Source: CAYGVX01 sp964544285
GTDB lineage: Archaea; Thermoproteota; Bathyarchaeia; Bathyarchaeales; SOJC01
Length of the DNA stretch: 21,146 nt
Direction: 5' to 3'
Assembly: GCA_964544285.1 (NCBI GenBank)
Contig: CAZJAQ010000022.1
Location: 1-21,146 of the forward strand
Each line of letters opens with the position of its first letter. The first letter of the stretch is position 1. The translations under genes and the position numbers were made by a program. The notes beneath the pieces are model-generated. The model worked only from the letters and a program-made list of their open reading frames with translations, made no database searches and was not told the DNA's origin. This document shows, in pieces, positions 7,745 to 14,941 of the stretch.

Positions 7745-8854
7745 TCATCTTATTTTCTGGATTTCTTCCTCAAGCTTCGTTGTCGTGTCGAGTTTTTTCT
7801 TCATCTCCCGCTTTAGACGTGCAATGGTCTTCGTTGGCGTGGGGTCGACGCCTCTCAGCAGGGCTAAGTATATGCTTGCGAAGTCGCCTACGTACATGGC
7901 TGAGAGCATCCTCGCCAGCTTTTGCTTGCCCACCGCTTGAATCTCCAGAGTCTTGGAGACCTTTGGAGACACGATTCGCTTTGTCACCTCTATCCTCTGC
8001 GTGATTTCTGGGGGTTCCGCAGGGTCTCGAATGAAGATAGCAGAGAAAGCTTTTGTCAGGCTCTTCGGCGCCTCCCATCCGACGACTTCGTTGTGGTTGA
8101 GCTCTGAAAACACGTCGAACTTGCTTGGAACTTTGCTGTTCTCGTTAAATTGACATTTGAGTCGTCGGGCTACGGCGCTGTACTGCCTGAACCCGTAAAC
8201 TATCGGAACGGTGCCCTCTATTCCTGTGGCAAGTTTCTTCGCCTCGTTGCTTTCCAGAGGCACTCTAAAGCCGTTTTCTTCGCTGAGCTTCTGCAGAACA
8301 CGCAGTGCCTCTTCAATTTCCTTCGCTGTCTCCCTGACAACACCGATTTTTTCCATCAACACTACAAGTGGGAAGAATGTGTATGCGATTGCAGCTCGAG
8401 GGACCAAGCCTGGGGGTATGGTGATGTGGGGGGTTTTCAGCTTCTTTGCGGATGTTTGAAGGTGTCCTCCAGAGGACATCGTTGCAATCATACAGCGTCG
8501 TTTTACGGCTTCTAGAAAGGCGCTCAGAGTTTCCTCCGTCTCTCCCGAATAACTCACGGCGACAACCAGGCTGTTTTCATTGGCGTATGCAGGTAAGGTG
8601 TAGTCTCTGCAGACTTCTATTGGAATTGAGGCTCGGTCGTAGAGCCAATCTTTCAGGAGTTCTCCACCTATGGCTGAACCCCCCATCCCAGCGACGATGA
8701 CGTTTTTGGGCAGTTTGTAGGGTATTCTCACGCTTTCAGCTCGTTTTATGGCGTCTCTGCAGAAGGTCGGGGTTTTTTCGCACAGTTCGAGCATGTTGCC
8801 CTTGTCTATCGTCTTAATCTTGTCTGGCTGGTCTAACACTGTGGGCTTCGGCAT
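7745..8854 (-). CDS. Bifunctional phosphoglucose/phosphomannose isomerase
   Basis: A 369-residue SIS-domain isomerase of the archaeal bifunctional PGI/PMI family. It interconverts fructose 6-phosphate with glucose 6-phosphate and mannose 6-phosphate. The first SIS domain shows VAGMGGSAIGG (about residues 54-64) and the sugar-phosphate loop SYSGETEET (101-109). NHNEVVGWE (253-261) carries the family's catalytic histidine H254. The length is close to the usual 300-340 residues plus a short N-terminal extension. The ATG at 8854 is kept because the IDKGNML segment at residues 16-22 matches the usual start region of the family. The GGAGAG that touches this ATG is too close to be an ideal ribosome binding site. 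It is the first gene of the minus-strand block, divergent from the radical SAM gene. Confidence 0.93.
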   Translation of the reverse strand: MPKPTVLDQPDKIKTIDKGNMLELCEKTPTFCRDAIKRAESVRIPYKLPKNVIVAGMGGSAIGGELLKDWLYDRASIPIEVCRDYTLPAYANENSLVVAVSYSGETEETLSAFLEAVKRRCMIATMSSGGHLQTSAKKLKTPHITIPPGLVPRAAIAYTFFPLVVLMEKIGVVRETAKEIEEALRVLQKLSEENGFRVPLESNEAKKLATGIEGTVPIVYGFRQYSAVARRLKCQFNENSKVPSKFDVFSELNHNEVVGWEAPKSLTKAFSAIFIRDPAEPPEITQRIEVTKRIVSPKVSKTLEIQAVGKQKLARMLSAMYVGDFASIYLALLRGVDPTPTKTIARLKREMKKKLDTTTKLEEEIQKIR

Positions 8855-8892
8855 CTCTCCATCATCAATTACCGCTATTCTCTCGACTGGGC

Positions 8893-8900
8893 TTTATAAA
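8893..8900. promoter_or_regulatory. Palindromic TATA box in the divergent promoter region
   Basis: TTTATAAA lies in the 121-base gap between the divergent PGI/PMI and radical SAM genes. Because it is self-complementary it could serve either direction. It is about 42 bases from the PGI/PMI ATG (8854), which would leave a leader of roughly 15 bases, and about 80 bases from the radical SAM start. A second A/T element (TATATTAG, 8969-8976) overlaps the radical SAM start and is too close to drive it. Confidence 0.5.
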
Positions 8901-8975
8901 AGCTCACACGACTCCGTTTTCCTTCCGTCCTGACAAAGATACAGGAAAGGATAAGGAAGACTCTCGAGTATATTA

Positions 8976-9998
8976 GTGACCGTGATGAACCTAAAGCGTC
9001 TTGAATTCACGCTCACCACCAAGTGCAATTCCCAATGCATACACTGTCAAGCCTACGCTTCGCCGCTGAAGAGCGAAGTCATGGACGTTAAAGACGCCCA
9101 CAACTACCTAGCTGAAGCGACGTCTGTCTCAAACCTCGAATCTTTCATGATATTCGGCGGAGAACCCATGCTGTATCCAGACCGAGCAATACCCATACTC
9201 CGAAAAGCCAGCCACCTAAAGATTCCAGAAATCGAGATGCTTACGAATGGTGTGTGGGGCAAAAACCAAGAAAACGCGGAAAGATTCGCAGTGGAATTGA
9301 GAGATGCAGGTCTTAACACCATAGGGATAAGTGTCGACGCTTTTCACCTGCAACACATCTCCCTTGAATATCCGCGAAACGCTGCGTTGGCTTTGCTGAA
9401 GGCTGGCGTAAAAAACGTTACGTGGAACGTTACAGTCGTCGAATCCATAGACGCAACAAACGAGTACGACGAGAAGACCAGCCAAATACTAAGAACGCTA
9501 GAACCTGTAGGAGTAGAAGCCCACATCCATAAAATCATGCCCGTCGGACGCGCAGTGCAAAACCTACGCCAATACTTCCAACCCACTTCGCTAGATGGCT
9601 CGTGTGAAGGCGAGCCCACGATTGGCAATGTACTCACAAATCCTGAAAGCGTATGCATCGAGCCTTCGGGTGAAGTAGACGTATGCTGGCACCTCGCCGT
9701 CGGAAACGCGAAGGAAAAACTATTGAGTCGAATAATAAGCGAGTATGATTGGCGAGAAAACCCCACAATCAGAATCTTAGTAGAAAAAGGTCCAACAGGC
9801 TTGTTAGAATCTGAAGAACATCTGCACCCATCGCCGACGAGCCAGTATGTTAACAAGTGTCACCTATGCGTGGAAATCAGGAAATCCTTGATGGTTCAAG
9901 CTTTTAAAAGCAGAGGCTACCTTAAGACAAACGTGGAAAACTCGCATTGCCCACATTGGAGAATGCAAAAGTGGCACTCAAACACGAGCTTTCAATAG
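8976..9998 (+). CDS. Radical SAM protein with extra C-terminal cysteines (SPASM-like)
   Basis: A 340-residue radical SAM enzyme. The [4Fe-4S] motif CNSQCIHC gives C17, C21 and C24, and the SAM-binding GGEP is at residues 61-64. A second set of cysteines follows at C210, C227, C237, C295, C298 and C325, with local motifs VCIEPSGEVDVCWHL and NKCHLC. This layout resembles the auxiliary iron-sulfur (SPASM/twitch) region of enzymes that modify peptides or assemble cofactors, but I cannot name the substrate. The start is GTG at 8976; an in-frame ATG at 8985 is equally possible, with the AAGGAAG stretch at about 8953-8959 as a distant ribosome binding site. The 3' end overlaps the start region of the SPOUT methyltransferase, indicating translational coupling. 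No precursor peptide gene is visible nearby. Confidence 0.85.
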   Translation: MTVMNLKRLEFTLTTKCNSQCIHCQAYASPLKSEVMDVKDAHNYLAEATSVSNLESFMIFGGEPMLYPDRAIPILRKASHLKIPEIEMLTNGVWGKNQENAERFAVELRDAGLNTIGISVDAFHLQHISLEYPRNAALALLKAGVKNVTWNVTVVESIDATNEYDEKTSQILRTLEPVGVEAHIHKIMPVGRAVQNLRQYFQPTSLDGSCEGEPTIGNVLTNPESVCIEPSGEVDVCWHLAVGNAKEKLLSRIISEYDWRENPTIRILVEKGPTGLLESEEHLHPSPTSQYVNKCHLCVEIRKSLMVQAFKSRGYLKTNVENSHCPHWRMQKWHSNTSFQ

Positions 9999-10822
9999 CC
10001 ATCCCCGCATCACTAGTCTCCGACATCCCTCACCTCAGAGAGAAAACCTCCAGAATTGGATTAGTGGGTAGAGCATCTGCAATCTTCGGCGTAGACGAAA
10101 TCATCATTTTCCCAGACGGTGGAAAGCGCAATCAACATCGAGAAATCGACCTCATCACAACAATCCTCTCCTACATGGAAACACCCCAGTACCTGCGGAA
10201 GCGTCTGTTCAAGATAAGACCCGAACTCGGGTACGCAGGCGTGCTGCCCCCTCTGCGTACGCCACATCATCCCTTGGCGAACCGAGAAAAAGACCTAGTT
10301 GACGGTGAATACCGTGAAGGCGCAGTCGTCTCCCACACAGAGGAAGGGTCTCTAGTAGACGTGGGCGTCGAACGAAACGCCATAGTAAGAAACAGAAAAT
10401 TACCCATCAGCACTCGCGTCACGGTGAGGATAAAGAAGACCCAAAAACTCCTAGAAGCAGAGACGGTGGACCGCCGTGAAATTAAAGATTATTGGGGATA
10501 CCATGTCACTGCTTCTAACTTAACTTTAGGGGAACTTCTGAAAAAGCGTGACTTCGACCTAGTTATAGCCACCTCAAAACATGGAAAACCTTTTCTAGAA
10601 ACCTCCGAAGAGCTGATGAATCGTTGGAAGACTTCTCGCAGAGTCCTCGTAGCCTTCGGTGCACCTACACGAGGGTTGTACGAGATTGTCAAGCAGGAAA
10701 ACCTAAACTTAGACGCTATCGCGGATTTTGTGGTGAACATTTTTCCCCGTCAAGAGGTTGAGACTGTTCGCACCGAAGAAGCCGTCTTCGTGACTCTGGG
10801 AATCCTTAACGCGATTTGCTAA
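9971..10822 (+). CDS. SPOUT-class RNA methyltransferase (Methyltrn_RNA_3 / SPOUT1-like)
   Basis: A putative RNA methyltransferase of the archaeal/eukaryotic SPOUT1 (C9orf114) family, often found beside rpl3 in archaea. The N-terminal Rossmann part is ELSIAIPASLVSD...RIGLVGRASAIFGVDEIIIF. An inserted OB-fold lies in the middle third (GAVVSHTEEGSLVDVGVE...TRVTVRIKK). The C-terminal knot has LVAFGAPTRGLYEIV and VETVRTEEAVFVTLGILNAI. The substrate is most likely rRNA, but this is family knowledge and not shown by the sequence. I chose GTG at 9971 because GGAG (9958-9961) lies 9 bases upstream and the conserved domain begins right after it. In-frame TTG codons at 9947 and 9956 would add 5 to 8 residues. 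The gene overlaps the radical SAM stop by 28 bases. Confidence 0.92.
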   Translation: MALKHELSIAIPASLVSDIPHLREKTSRIGLVGRASAIFGVDEIIIFPDGGKRNQHREIDLITTILSYMETPQYLRKRLFKIRPELGYAGVLPPLRTPHHPLANREKDLVDGEYREGAVVSHTEEGSLVDVGVERNAIVRNRKLPISTRVTVRIKKTQKLLEAETVDRREIKDYWGYHVTASNLTLGELLKKRDFDLVIATSKHGKPFLETSEELMNRWKTSRRVLVAFGAPTRGLYEIVKQENLNLDAIADFVVNIFPRQEVETVRTEEAVFVTLGILNAIC

Positions 10823-10855
10823 AGGTTAAAATCCAACCAAAAGGTATAGAGATGT

Positions 10856-11650
10856 ATGCCATTCGACATCGTGCTCCCAACAATCATCAGCACATTCACT
10901 GTGATTGTGGTCTTGCTCTTCGGAAGGTTCGAGACGAAGATTAAGTCGCTTTTTGAAGAAAAAGAGTTCCAAGTTCGTGACACTGTTTTCCTTGTCATCG
11001 TCATGGGAGTCATGGTCACGGTTATAGTGTTTGTGCCCCAGCAGGCGATTCAAATCTTGTTTTTGATGGCTTACTCCTTCGCGCTTTTCCTCTTCACTTA
11101 TATCGTTACAGGAAAATGGTACATCGCCCTTCTGTCTCCGGCTGTCTTCGTGGCACTCTACTTTAGCCTCTGGAACCTTCTCCTGCTCAACATTTTCGCG
11201 ATAATCTTCGCCGTGTTTGTCACGGTTTATCTGGGCGGCTTATTCTCATGGAAAACTGTCATGGTCTTCGCTGCCCTCATCACCGTCATGGACTTCGTCC
11301 AAGTTTTCGGGACCGGGTTCATGGGTGCTTCCGCCGAGAAGCTGTTGGATTTGAAGTTGCCGATAATGATATTGGTCCCCACGTTTCCCGTTGAAATTAC
11401 CGGATACTTGGGATTGGGGTTGGGTGATGTCTTTTTGACTGGCTTACTTGCCATCCAGACGGCTCAGAAGTATGGTAGGAGGGCAGGCTTCGTCTCAGCC
11501 CTTTCGGTGGGGTTTGCCTTCTTCGTCTTCGAGTTCGCTGTGTTTTCTTACGCGTATGCTGGGTTCTTCCCCGCTACTCTCGTGGTGGTGGGTGGCTGGC
11601 TTCTCGGCTTAGCCATAAACAAGCTTCTTGGACGAAAACCTGCTTCGTAA
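10856..11650 (+). CDS. Presenilin-like intramembrane aspartyl protease (A22 family)
   Basis: A 264-residue multi-pass membrane protein with about eight to nine hydrophobic segments. I assign it to the archaeal presenilin/signal-peptide-peptidase family (PSH, A22) from three motifs in the right order. These are the first catalytic aspartate D146 in TVMDFVQVFG (Met replaces the usual Tyr of YD), the second aspartate D191 in the canonical GLGD (188-191), and PAT (239-241) where PAL is usual. Members cut transmembrane helices inside the membrane. The length is typical of compact archaeal homologues. The ATG at 10856 follows the SPOUT gene by 33 bases, with AAGGTATAGAG as a plausible ribosome binding site. 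The stop is followed at once by the TATA box for rpl3. Function in this neighbourhood is unknown. Confidence 0.87.
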   Translation: MPFDIVLPTIISTFTVIVVLLFGRFETKIKSLFEEKEFQVRDTVFLVIVMGVMVTVIVFVPQQAIQILFLMAYSFALFLFTYIVTGKWYIALLSPAVFVALYFSLWNLLLLNIFAIIFAVFVTVYLGGLFSWKTVMVFAALITVMDFVQVFGTGFMGASAEKLLDLKLPIMILVPTFPVEITGYLGLGLGDVFLTGLLAIQTAQKYGRRAGFVSALSVGFAFFVFEFAVFSYAYAGFFPATLVVVGGWLLGLAINKLLGRKPAS

Positions 11651-11652
11651 CC

Positions 11653-11660
11653 TTTATAAC
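11653..11660 (+). promoter_or_regulatory. TATA box for the rpl3-rpl4-rpl23 operon
   Basis: TTTATAAC begins two bases after the presenilin-like stop codon. A start of transcription about 25-30 bases downstream (near 11683) would give an almost leaderless rpl3 message, with the start codon at 11688 or 11697. It suggests that the ribosomal genes have their own strong promoter and do not depend on the upstream genes. Confidence 0.55.
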
Positions 11661-11696
11661 TTGTTGCTCGCATTGAAACAGAGGCGAGTGGTTAAC

Positions 11697-12704
11697 GTGG
11701 GGCATAGGAAAGTAAATGCTCCGAGACGCGGTTCCTTGGCTTATCTGCCTAGGGGACGAGCCGCTCGTGAAACTTGTAGGATTCGTTACTGGCCCTCCGT
11801 GTCTGGGGGACCTAAGCTTCTGGGTTTTGTGGGCTACAAAGCTGGAATGACTCATCTTTTTTACGTTGACGACCGTCCTAACTCTCCGACTTTCGGGAAG
11901 GAAGTGAATGAAGCCGTCACGGTGGTTGAGGTTCCGCCGATTCTGGTCTGCGGAATCCGCGCTTACACTCAAGCCGTTCAGGGTTTGAGGGTGTTTTCTG
12001 AGGCTTGGGTGAAGGAACCCCCGAAGGATTTGGAGCGGGTTTTCACGTTGCCCGAGAGTTTTGAGCCTGAGAATGGTTTGAAGAAGATGGAGGAGGGCTT
12101 GGGTAGCATCGTTGAGTTTCGTTTGTTGGTGGTTTCTCAGCCGCGGTTGGCGGGAGTTTCGAAGAAGAAACCCGAGCTCGTGGAGATTAAAGTCGACGGA
12201 GCATCGGTTAAAGAGTTGTTTGAGTACACGAAGGGGTTGTTGGGCAAGACGGTTGGAGTTACTGACGTTTTCAGGGAGGGAGGGTTCGTGGATGCGGCGG
12301 CGGTTTCGAAGGGGAAGGGGTGGCAGGGTCCTATTAAGCGGTGGGGTGTCAGGATTCGTCAGCGGAAGTCTAGGAAGACTAAGCGCGGTGTTTCTTGCTT
12401 GGGTCCTTGGAACCCGCATCGGGTTCTGTACACTGTTCCTCGGGCGGGGCAGATGGGTTATCACCAGCGGACTGAGTATAACAAGCGGATTCTGAAGGTC
12501 GGGGTGGACGGTCGAGAGGTCACGCCCGAAGGGGGTTTCCTCAGATACGGCATCGTGAAGGGTCCGTTCGTTCTGCTCGCGGGTAGCGTGCCTGGTCCTG
12601 CGAAGCGTTTGATTCGGCTGCGTGTTCCTGCTCGTCCGCCGAGGAGGGTGTCCGCTGAGGCTCCGAAGGTTGTGGCTGTTTCTCTGGCGTCGAAGCAAGG
12701 TTAA
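11697..12704 (+). CDS. rpl3: Ribosomal protein L3 (uL3)
   Basis: A 335-residue archaeal uL3, a large-subunit protein near the peptidyl-transferase centre. The start is set by homology: archaeal L3 begins MGHRK..APRRGSLAYLPR, which corresponds to the GTG at 11697 followed by GHRKVNAPRRGSLAYLPRGRA. An upstream in-frame ATG (11628) lies inside the presenilin-like gene and ahead of the promoter, so it is not used. A GTG at 11688 is a minor alternative, closer to the GAGG at 11681. Conserved segments include FVGYKAGMTH, SKGKGWQGPIKRWGVR, RGVSCLGPWNPHRV and PRAGQMGYHQRTEYNKR. Length is normal. Synonymous codons end almost only in G or T (TTG, GTG, GAG, AAG), unlike the genes after 13760. Confidence 0.97.
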   Translation: MGHRKVNAPRRGSLAYLPRGRAARETCRIRYWPSVSGGPKLLGFVGYKAGMTHLFYVDDRPNSPTFGKEVNEAVTVVEVPPILVCGIRAYTQAVQGLRVFSEAWVKEPPKDLERVFTLPESFEPENGLKKMEEGLGSIVEFRLLVVSQPRLAGVSKKKPELVEIKVDGASVKELFEYTKGLLGKTVGVTDVFREGGFVDAAAVSKGKGWQGPIKRWGVRIRQRKSRKTKRGVSCLGPWNPHRVLYTVPRAGQMGYHQRTEYNKRILKVGVDGREVTPEGGFLRYGIVKGPFVLLAGSVPGPAKRLIRLRVPARPPRRVSAEAPKVVAVSLASKQG

Positions 12705-12710
12705 TGGGGG

Positions 12711-13496
12711 ATGCTTGTGGGTAAAGTGTCGGCTAAGGTTTTTGATTTGAGGGGCAAAGCCGTGGGAAAGGCTAAGCTTCCAGCCGTGTTTAAGACGCCT
12801 TTGCGACCCGATGTTGTCCGTCGGGCGGTTGTGGCTCTGCAGAGTCGGAGTTTTCAGGCTCAGGGACGGGACCCGATGGCGGGTAAGCGCACTACGGCTG
12901 AGTCTCGGGGTGTCGGTTTTGGGATTTCTCGTGTGCCACGGGTGCGGAGTGGGATGCGGGCTGCTTTTGCTGTGGGTATGGTGGGCGGTCATGTGGCTCA
13001 TCCGCCGCGGTCTGAGAAGCGTGTGGTGAAGCGGGTTCCTAAGAAGGAAATGAGGTTGGCTTTGCGCAGTGCTGTGGCTGCGACGGGCGTTAAGGACGTG
13101 GTTGCGAAGCGAGGACACGTGGTTGAGGATGTTCCTGATTTTCCGTTGGTGGTGGCTGACGAGTTTGAGGGGTTGAAGCGCACGAAGGATGTGCGTGATG
13201 TTTTGTTGAGTCTGGGTGTTTGGGGTGACGTTTTTCGGGCGCGGGAGAGCAGGAAGGTGCGGGCTGGCAGGGGGAAGAGTCGCGGCAGGCGGTATAAGCA
13301 GGCTGTTGGTCCGCTTATCGTAGTGGCGAAGGATGATGGTGTCGTGGAGGCGGCGGGGAATCTGCCCGGCGTGGATGTCTGCTTGGTGGACGGGTTGAAC
13401 GTTGGGTTGTTGGCGCCTGGGACGCATTTGGGTAGGCTTACGGTGTGGAGTAGTTCGGCGTTTGAGAGGTTGAACGAGAGGTTTAAGGGTGATTAA
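12711..13496 (+). CDS. rpl4: Ribosomal protein L4 (uL4)
   Basis: A 261-residue archaeal uL4, an early-assembling large-subunit protein that lines the exit tunnel. Characteristic segments are VFDLRGKAVGKAKLPAVFKTPLRPD, GRDPMAGKRTTAESRGVG, the PRVRSG.RAAFAVGMVGGHVAHPPR stretch and the C-terminal GVDVCLVDGLNVGLLAPGTHLGRLTVW. Length is normal for archaea. The ATG at 12711 touches GGGGG (12706-12710). The GTG two codons on (12717) has better spacing from that purine run and gives MGKVSAKVF, so it may be the true start. The gene follows rpl3 by 6 bases and is co-transcribed. Codon choice is G/T-ending like rpl3, which leaves the opposite strand open over a long distance without meaning. Confidence 0.97.
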   Translation: MLVGKVSAKVFDLRGKAVGKAKLPAVFKTPLRPDVVRRAVVALQSRSFQAQGRDPMAGKRTTAESRGVGFGISRVPRVRSGMRAAFAVGMVGGHVAHPPRSEKRVVKRVPKKEMRLALRSAVAATGVKDVVAKRGHVVEDVPDFPLVVADEFEGLKRTKDVRDVLLSLGVWGDVFRARESRKVRAGRGKSRGRRYKQAVGPLIVVAKDDGVVEAAGNLPGVDVCLVDGLNVGLLAPGTHLGRLTVWSSSAFERLNERFKGD

Positions 13497-13498
13497 CG

Positions 13499-13759
13499 TT
13501 GGAGCCGTATGAGGTTATTTTGTATCCGTTGATGACTGAGGTTGCGAGTCGGATGTTGGAGACTGAGAATAAGCTGGTGTTTATGGTTAGCTTGAAGGCT
13601 GGTAAGGATGATGTTAAGCGGGCGGTGGAGGAGCTGTACGAGGTGAAGGTGGAGAGAGTTAACGTTTTGGTCACGCCTCGGGGAGAGAAGAAAGCCTACG
13701 TCAAGCTGCACCCAGACTACAAAGCAGTGGACGTAGCAATAAAACTAGGAATCCTTTAG
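13499..13759 (+). CDS. rpl23: Ribosomal protein L23 (uL23)
   Basis: An 86-residue archaeal uL23, which sits at the tunnel exit and docks SRP and chaperones. Conserved features are VILYPLMTEVASRMLETENKL and VKRAVEELYEVKVERVNVLVTP...KKAYVKLHPDY, ending AIKLGIL. The start is TTG at 13499, two bases after the rpl4 stop. AGGGTGAT (13486-13493) overlaps that stop and serves as the ribosome binding site, so translation is coupled to rpl4. The first two thirds use G/T-ending codons as rpl3 and rpl4 do, but from about 13680 onward the codons switch mainly to A/C-ending ones. In most archaea rpl2 follows; here the operon ends. Confidence 0.97.
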   Translation: MEPYEVILYPLMTEVASRMLETENKLVFMVSLKAGKDDVKRAVEELYEVKVERVNVLVTPRGEKKAYVKLHPDYKAVDVAIKLGIL

Positions 13760-13832
13760 CTTCATAGAAGGCATGTTTGCGAAGCATTTCAAGTCTTCCT
13801 TTATGAAAAACTTTACCTTTTTGAAGCCATTA

Positions 13833-13840
13833 TTATAAAA
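13833..13840 (+). promoter_or_regulatory. TATA box for the zinc-finger/AbiV-like gene
   Basis: TTATAAAA lies about 28 bases upstream of the ATG at 13865, the normal distance for an archaeal TATA box to a leaderless start. A GAGGGAG (13853-13859) with 5-base spacing also precedes this ATG, so translation could work either way. The rest of the 105-base gap after rpl23 is A/T-rich and includes T-rich stretches (13795-13822) that could end the ribosomal transcript. Confidence 0.4.
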
Positions 13841-13864
13841 AATCAGGAATAAGAGGGAGCCTGA

Positions 13865-14471
13865 ATGTCAATTACGGAAAAGCCGTGTTATGTTTGTGGA
13901 AAGCTTACAACTGAGACATATTCGAAGTATTCGGAAACTCCAGTATGCAGTGAAAAATGTCAAGAAATTTACAGAACACCACAAAATTACAAAGAATACT
14001 TGCAGGAAGGAATTGACAAATCTGTTCAGAATGCCGAAAGACTGCTAAGAGATGCTAGAATACTTTATGAAAATGGAAGTTTTAGTTCGAGTTTTTTGCT
14101 TTCTTCCCTCTCAATCGAAGAATCTGCAGACCCATTTAATTTGGACTAGAAAAAAAATTTACACACAGCCAATTTTCGAGAAACAGTGGAAAGACAAATT
14201 CAAATCGCATCCAAGGAAACTTAAAGAGGCTCAACACATGCTTGACCATATTGCGAAAGTGAATGATAACTTAGATAGTCTTAGGCAGTATCAAAAGTAT
14301 CATGCTAATAAATTGCAAGATAGCAAAGAAGACAACACCTACGTCAATTATGATTTTGTCAATAATAAGTGGAAAGCCCCAAATTGTTCTAGGTCTGAAT
14401 GCGAAGAGAATTTGAAATTTTCTAAAATTGTTCTGACGATTATTAAGCATCTGGTTTCACAGCGATTGTGA
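13865..14471 (+). pseudogene. Zinc-finger plus AbiV/HEPN-like protein, frameshifted
   Basis: Two overlapping frames together spell one protein of about 200 residues. The first part (from ATG 13865) has a short zinc-finger-like module with C8, C11, C28 and C32 (CxxC-x16-CxxxC). A helix then follows, NAERLLRDARILYENGSFSSSFLLSSLSIEES, typical of the N-terminal helices of AbiV-type HEPN proteins. That frame stops at 14147-14149. The family resemblance resumes in another frame after about 14120: IYTQPIFEKQWKDKF, KSHPRKLKEAQHMLDH, and the AbiV-like TYVNYDFVNNKWKAP, to the stop at 14469-14471. An R-x5-H motif (RQYQKYH, 14283-14303) matches the HEPN RNase pattern. A one-base insertion (or two-base loss) between about 14115 and 14149 explains the break. 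AbiV proteins act in abortive phage defence. The DNA is richer in A/T than its neighbours, suggesting transfer. Confidence 0.7.
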
Positions 14472-14567
14472 ACTGAGGAACATACTATTACGGTGTCAGC
14501 TTCCACTAGGGAGAGTCTTAACTCTTGTATTAGTGAAAAACAGGTTAGCCTTAAAGAGGTCCTGTCC

Positions 14568-14915
14568 ATGGAAGGAATTATTGCTTTTTGTGGGTTGAAC
14601 TGCTCTACTTGCCCTGCTTTTGTCGCCACTAAGGAAAACAATGACAAGAAGCGTAAGGAAGTTGCTGAGGCTTGGTCTACTCCTGAGATTCCATTGAAGT
14701 CTGACGACATTAACTGCGACGGCTGCACAACCAAAAACGGACGAATAATCTACTTCATTAAAGGCTGTGTCATAAGAAACTGTGGAATAGAACGAAAGGT
14801 TGAAAACTGTGCCCACTGCGCCGACTATGCCTGCGAAAAACTTGCGCCATGCCATGAAAGGTCACCCGACGCAAAACAAAACCTAGACAACATCCACAAA
14901 CAACTGAACAAATAG
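14568..14915 (+). CDS. DUF3795 cysteine-rich protein
   Basis: A 115-residue protein rich in cysteines: C8, C12 and C15 in FCGLNCSTCPAF, then CDGC, two further single cysteines in GCVIRNCG, and CAHCADYAC. This pattern, with the opening GIIAFCGLNCSTCPAF, is typical of the DUF3795 family, which is thought to bind zinc or iron-sulfur clusters and has no established function. I chose the ATG at 14568 because the conserved domain starts immediately and AGAGGT (14555-14560) lies 7 bases upstream. An in-frame extension to 14493 is possible but adds 25 non-conserved residues. The gene follows the frameshifted AbiV-like gene by 96 bases and precedes the GNAT gene by 26 bases. Confidence 0.85.
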   Translation: MEGIIAFCGLNCSTCPAFVATKENNDKKRKEVAEAWSTPEIPLKSDDINCDGCTTKNGRIIYFIKGCVIRNCGIERKVENCAHCADYACEKLAPCHERSPDAKQNLDNIHKQLNK

Positions 14916-14941
14916 CCAAGCAACCCGCTGGTGTAAGCTGC

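Noticed and set aside
11628..11696. Upstream ATG extension of rpl3.
   Set aside because: The extra 23 residues are not part of L3, overlap the presenilin-like gene, and lie across the likely TATA box at 11653-11660.
11574..13427. Very long open frame on the minus strand across rpl3 and rpl4 (about 617 codons).
   Set aside because: It is antisense to two certain ribosomal genes. The predicted protein is low-complexity (His, Arg, Pro, Thr, Ser) and results from the G/T-ending codon bias, which removes stop codons from the other strand.
14150..14158. Poly-A run just after the first stop of the AbiV-like gene, considered as a programmed frameshift site.
   Set aside because: The run lies after the in-frame TAG (14147-14149), so a ribosome would stop before reaching it; the frame change must occur upstream.
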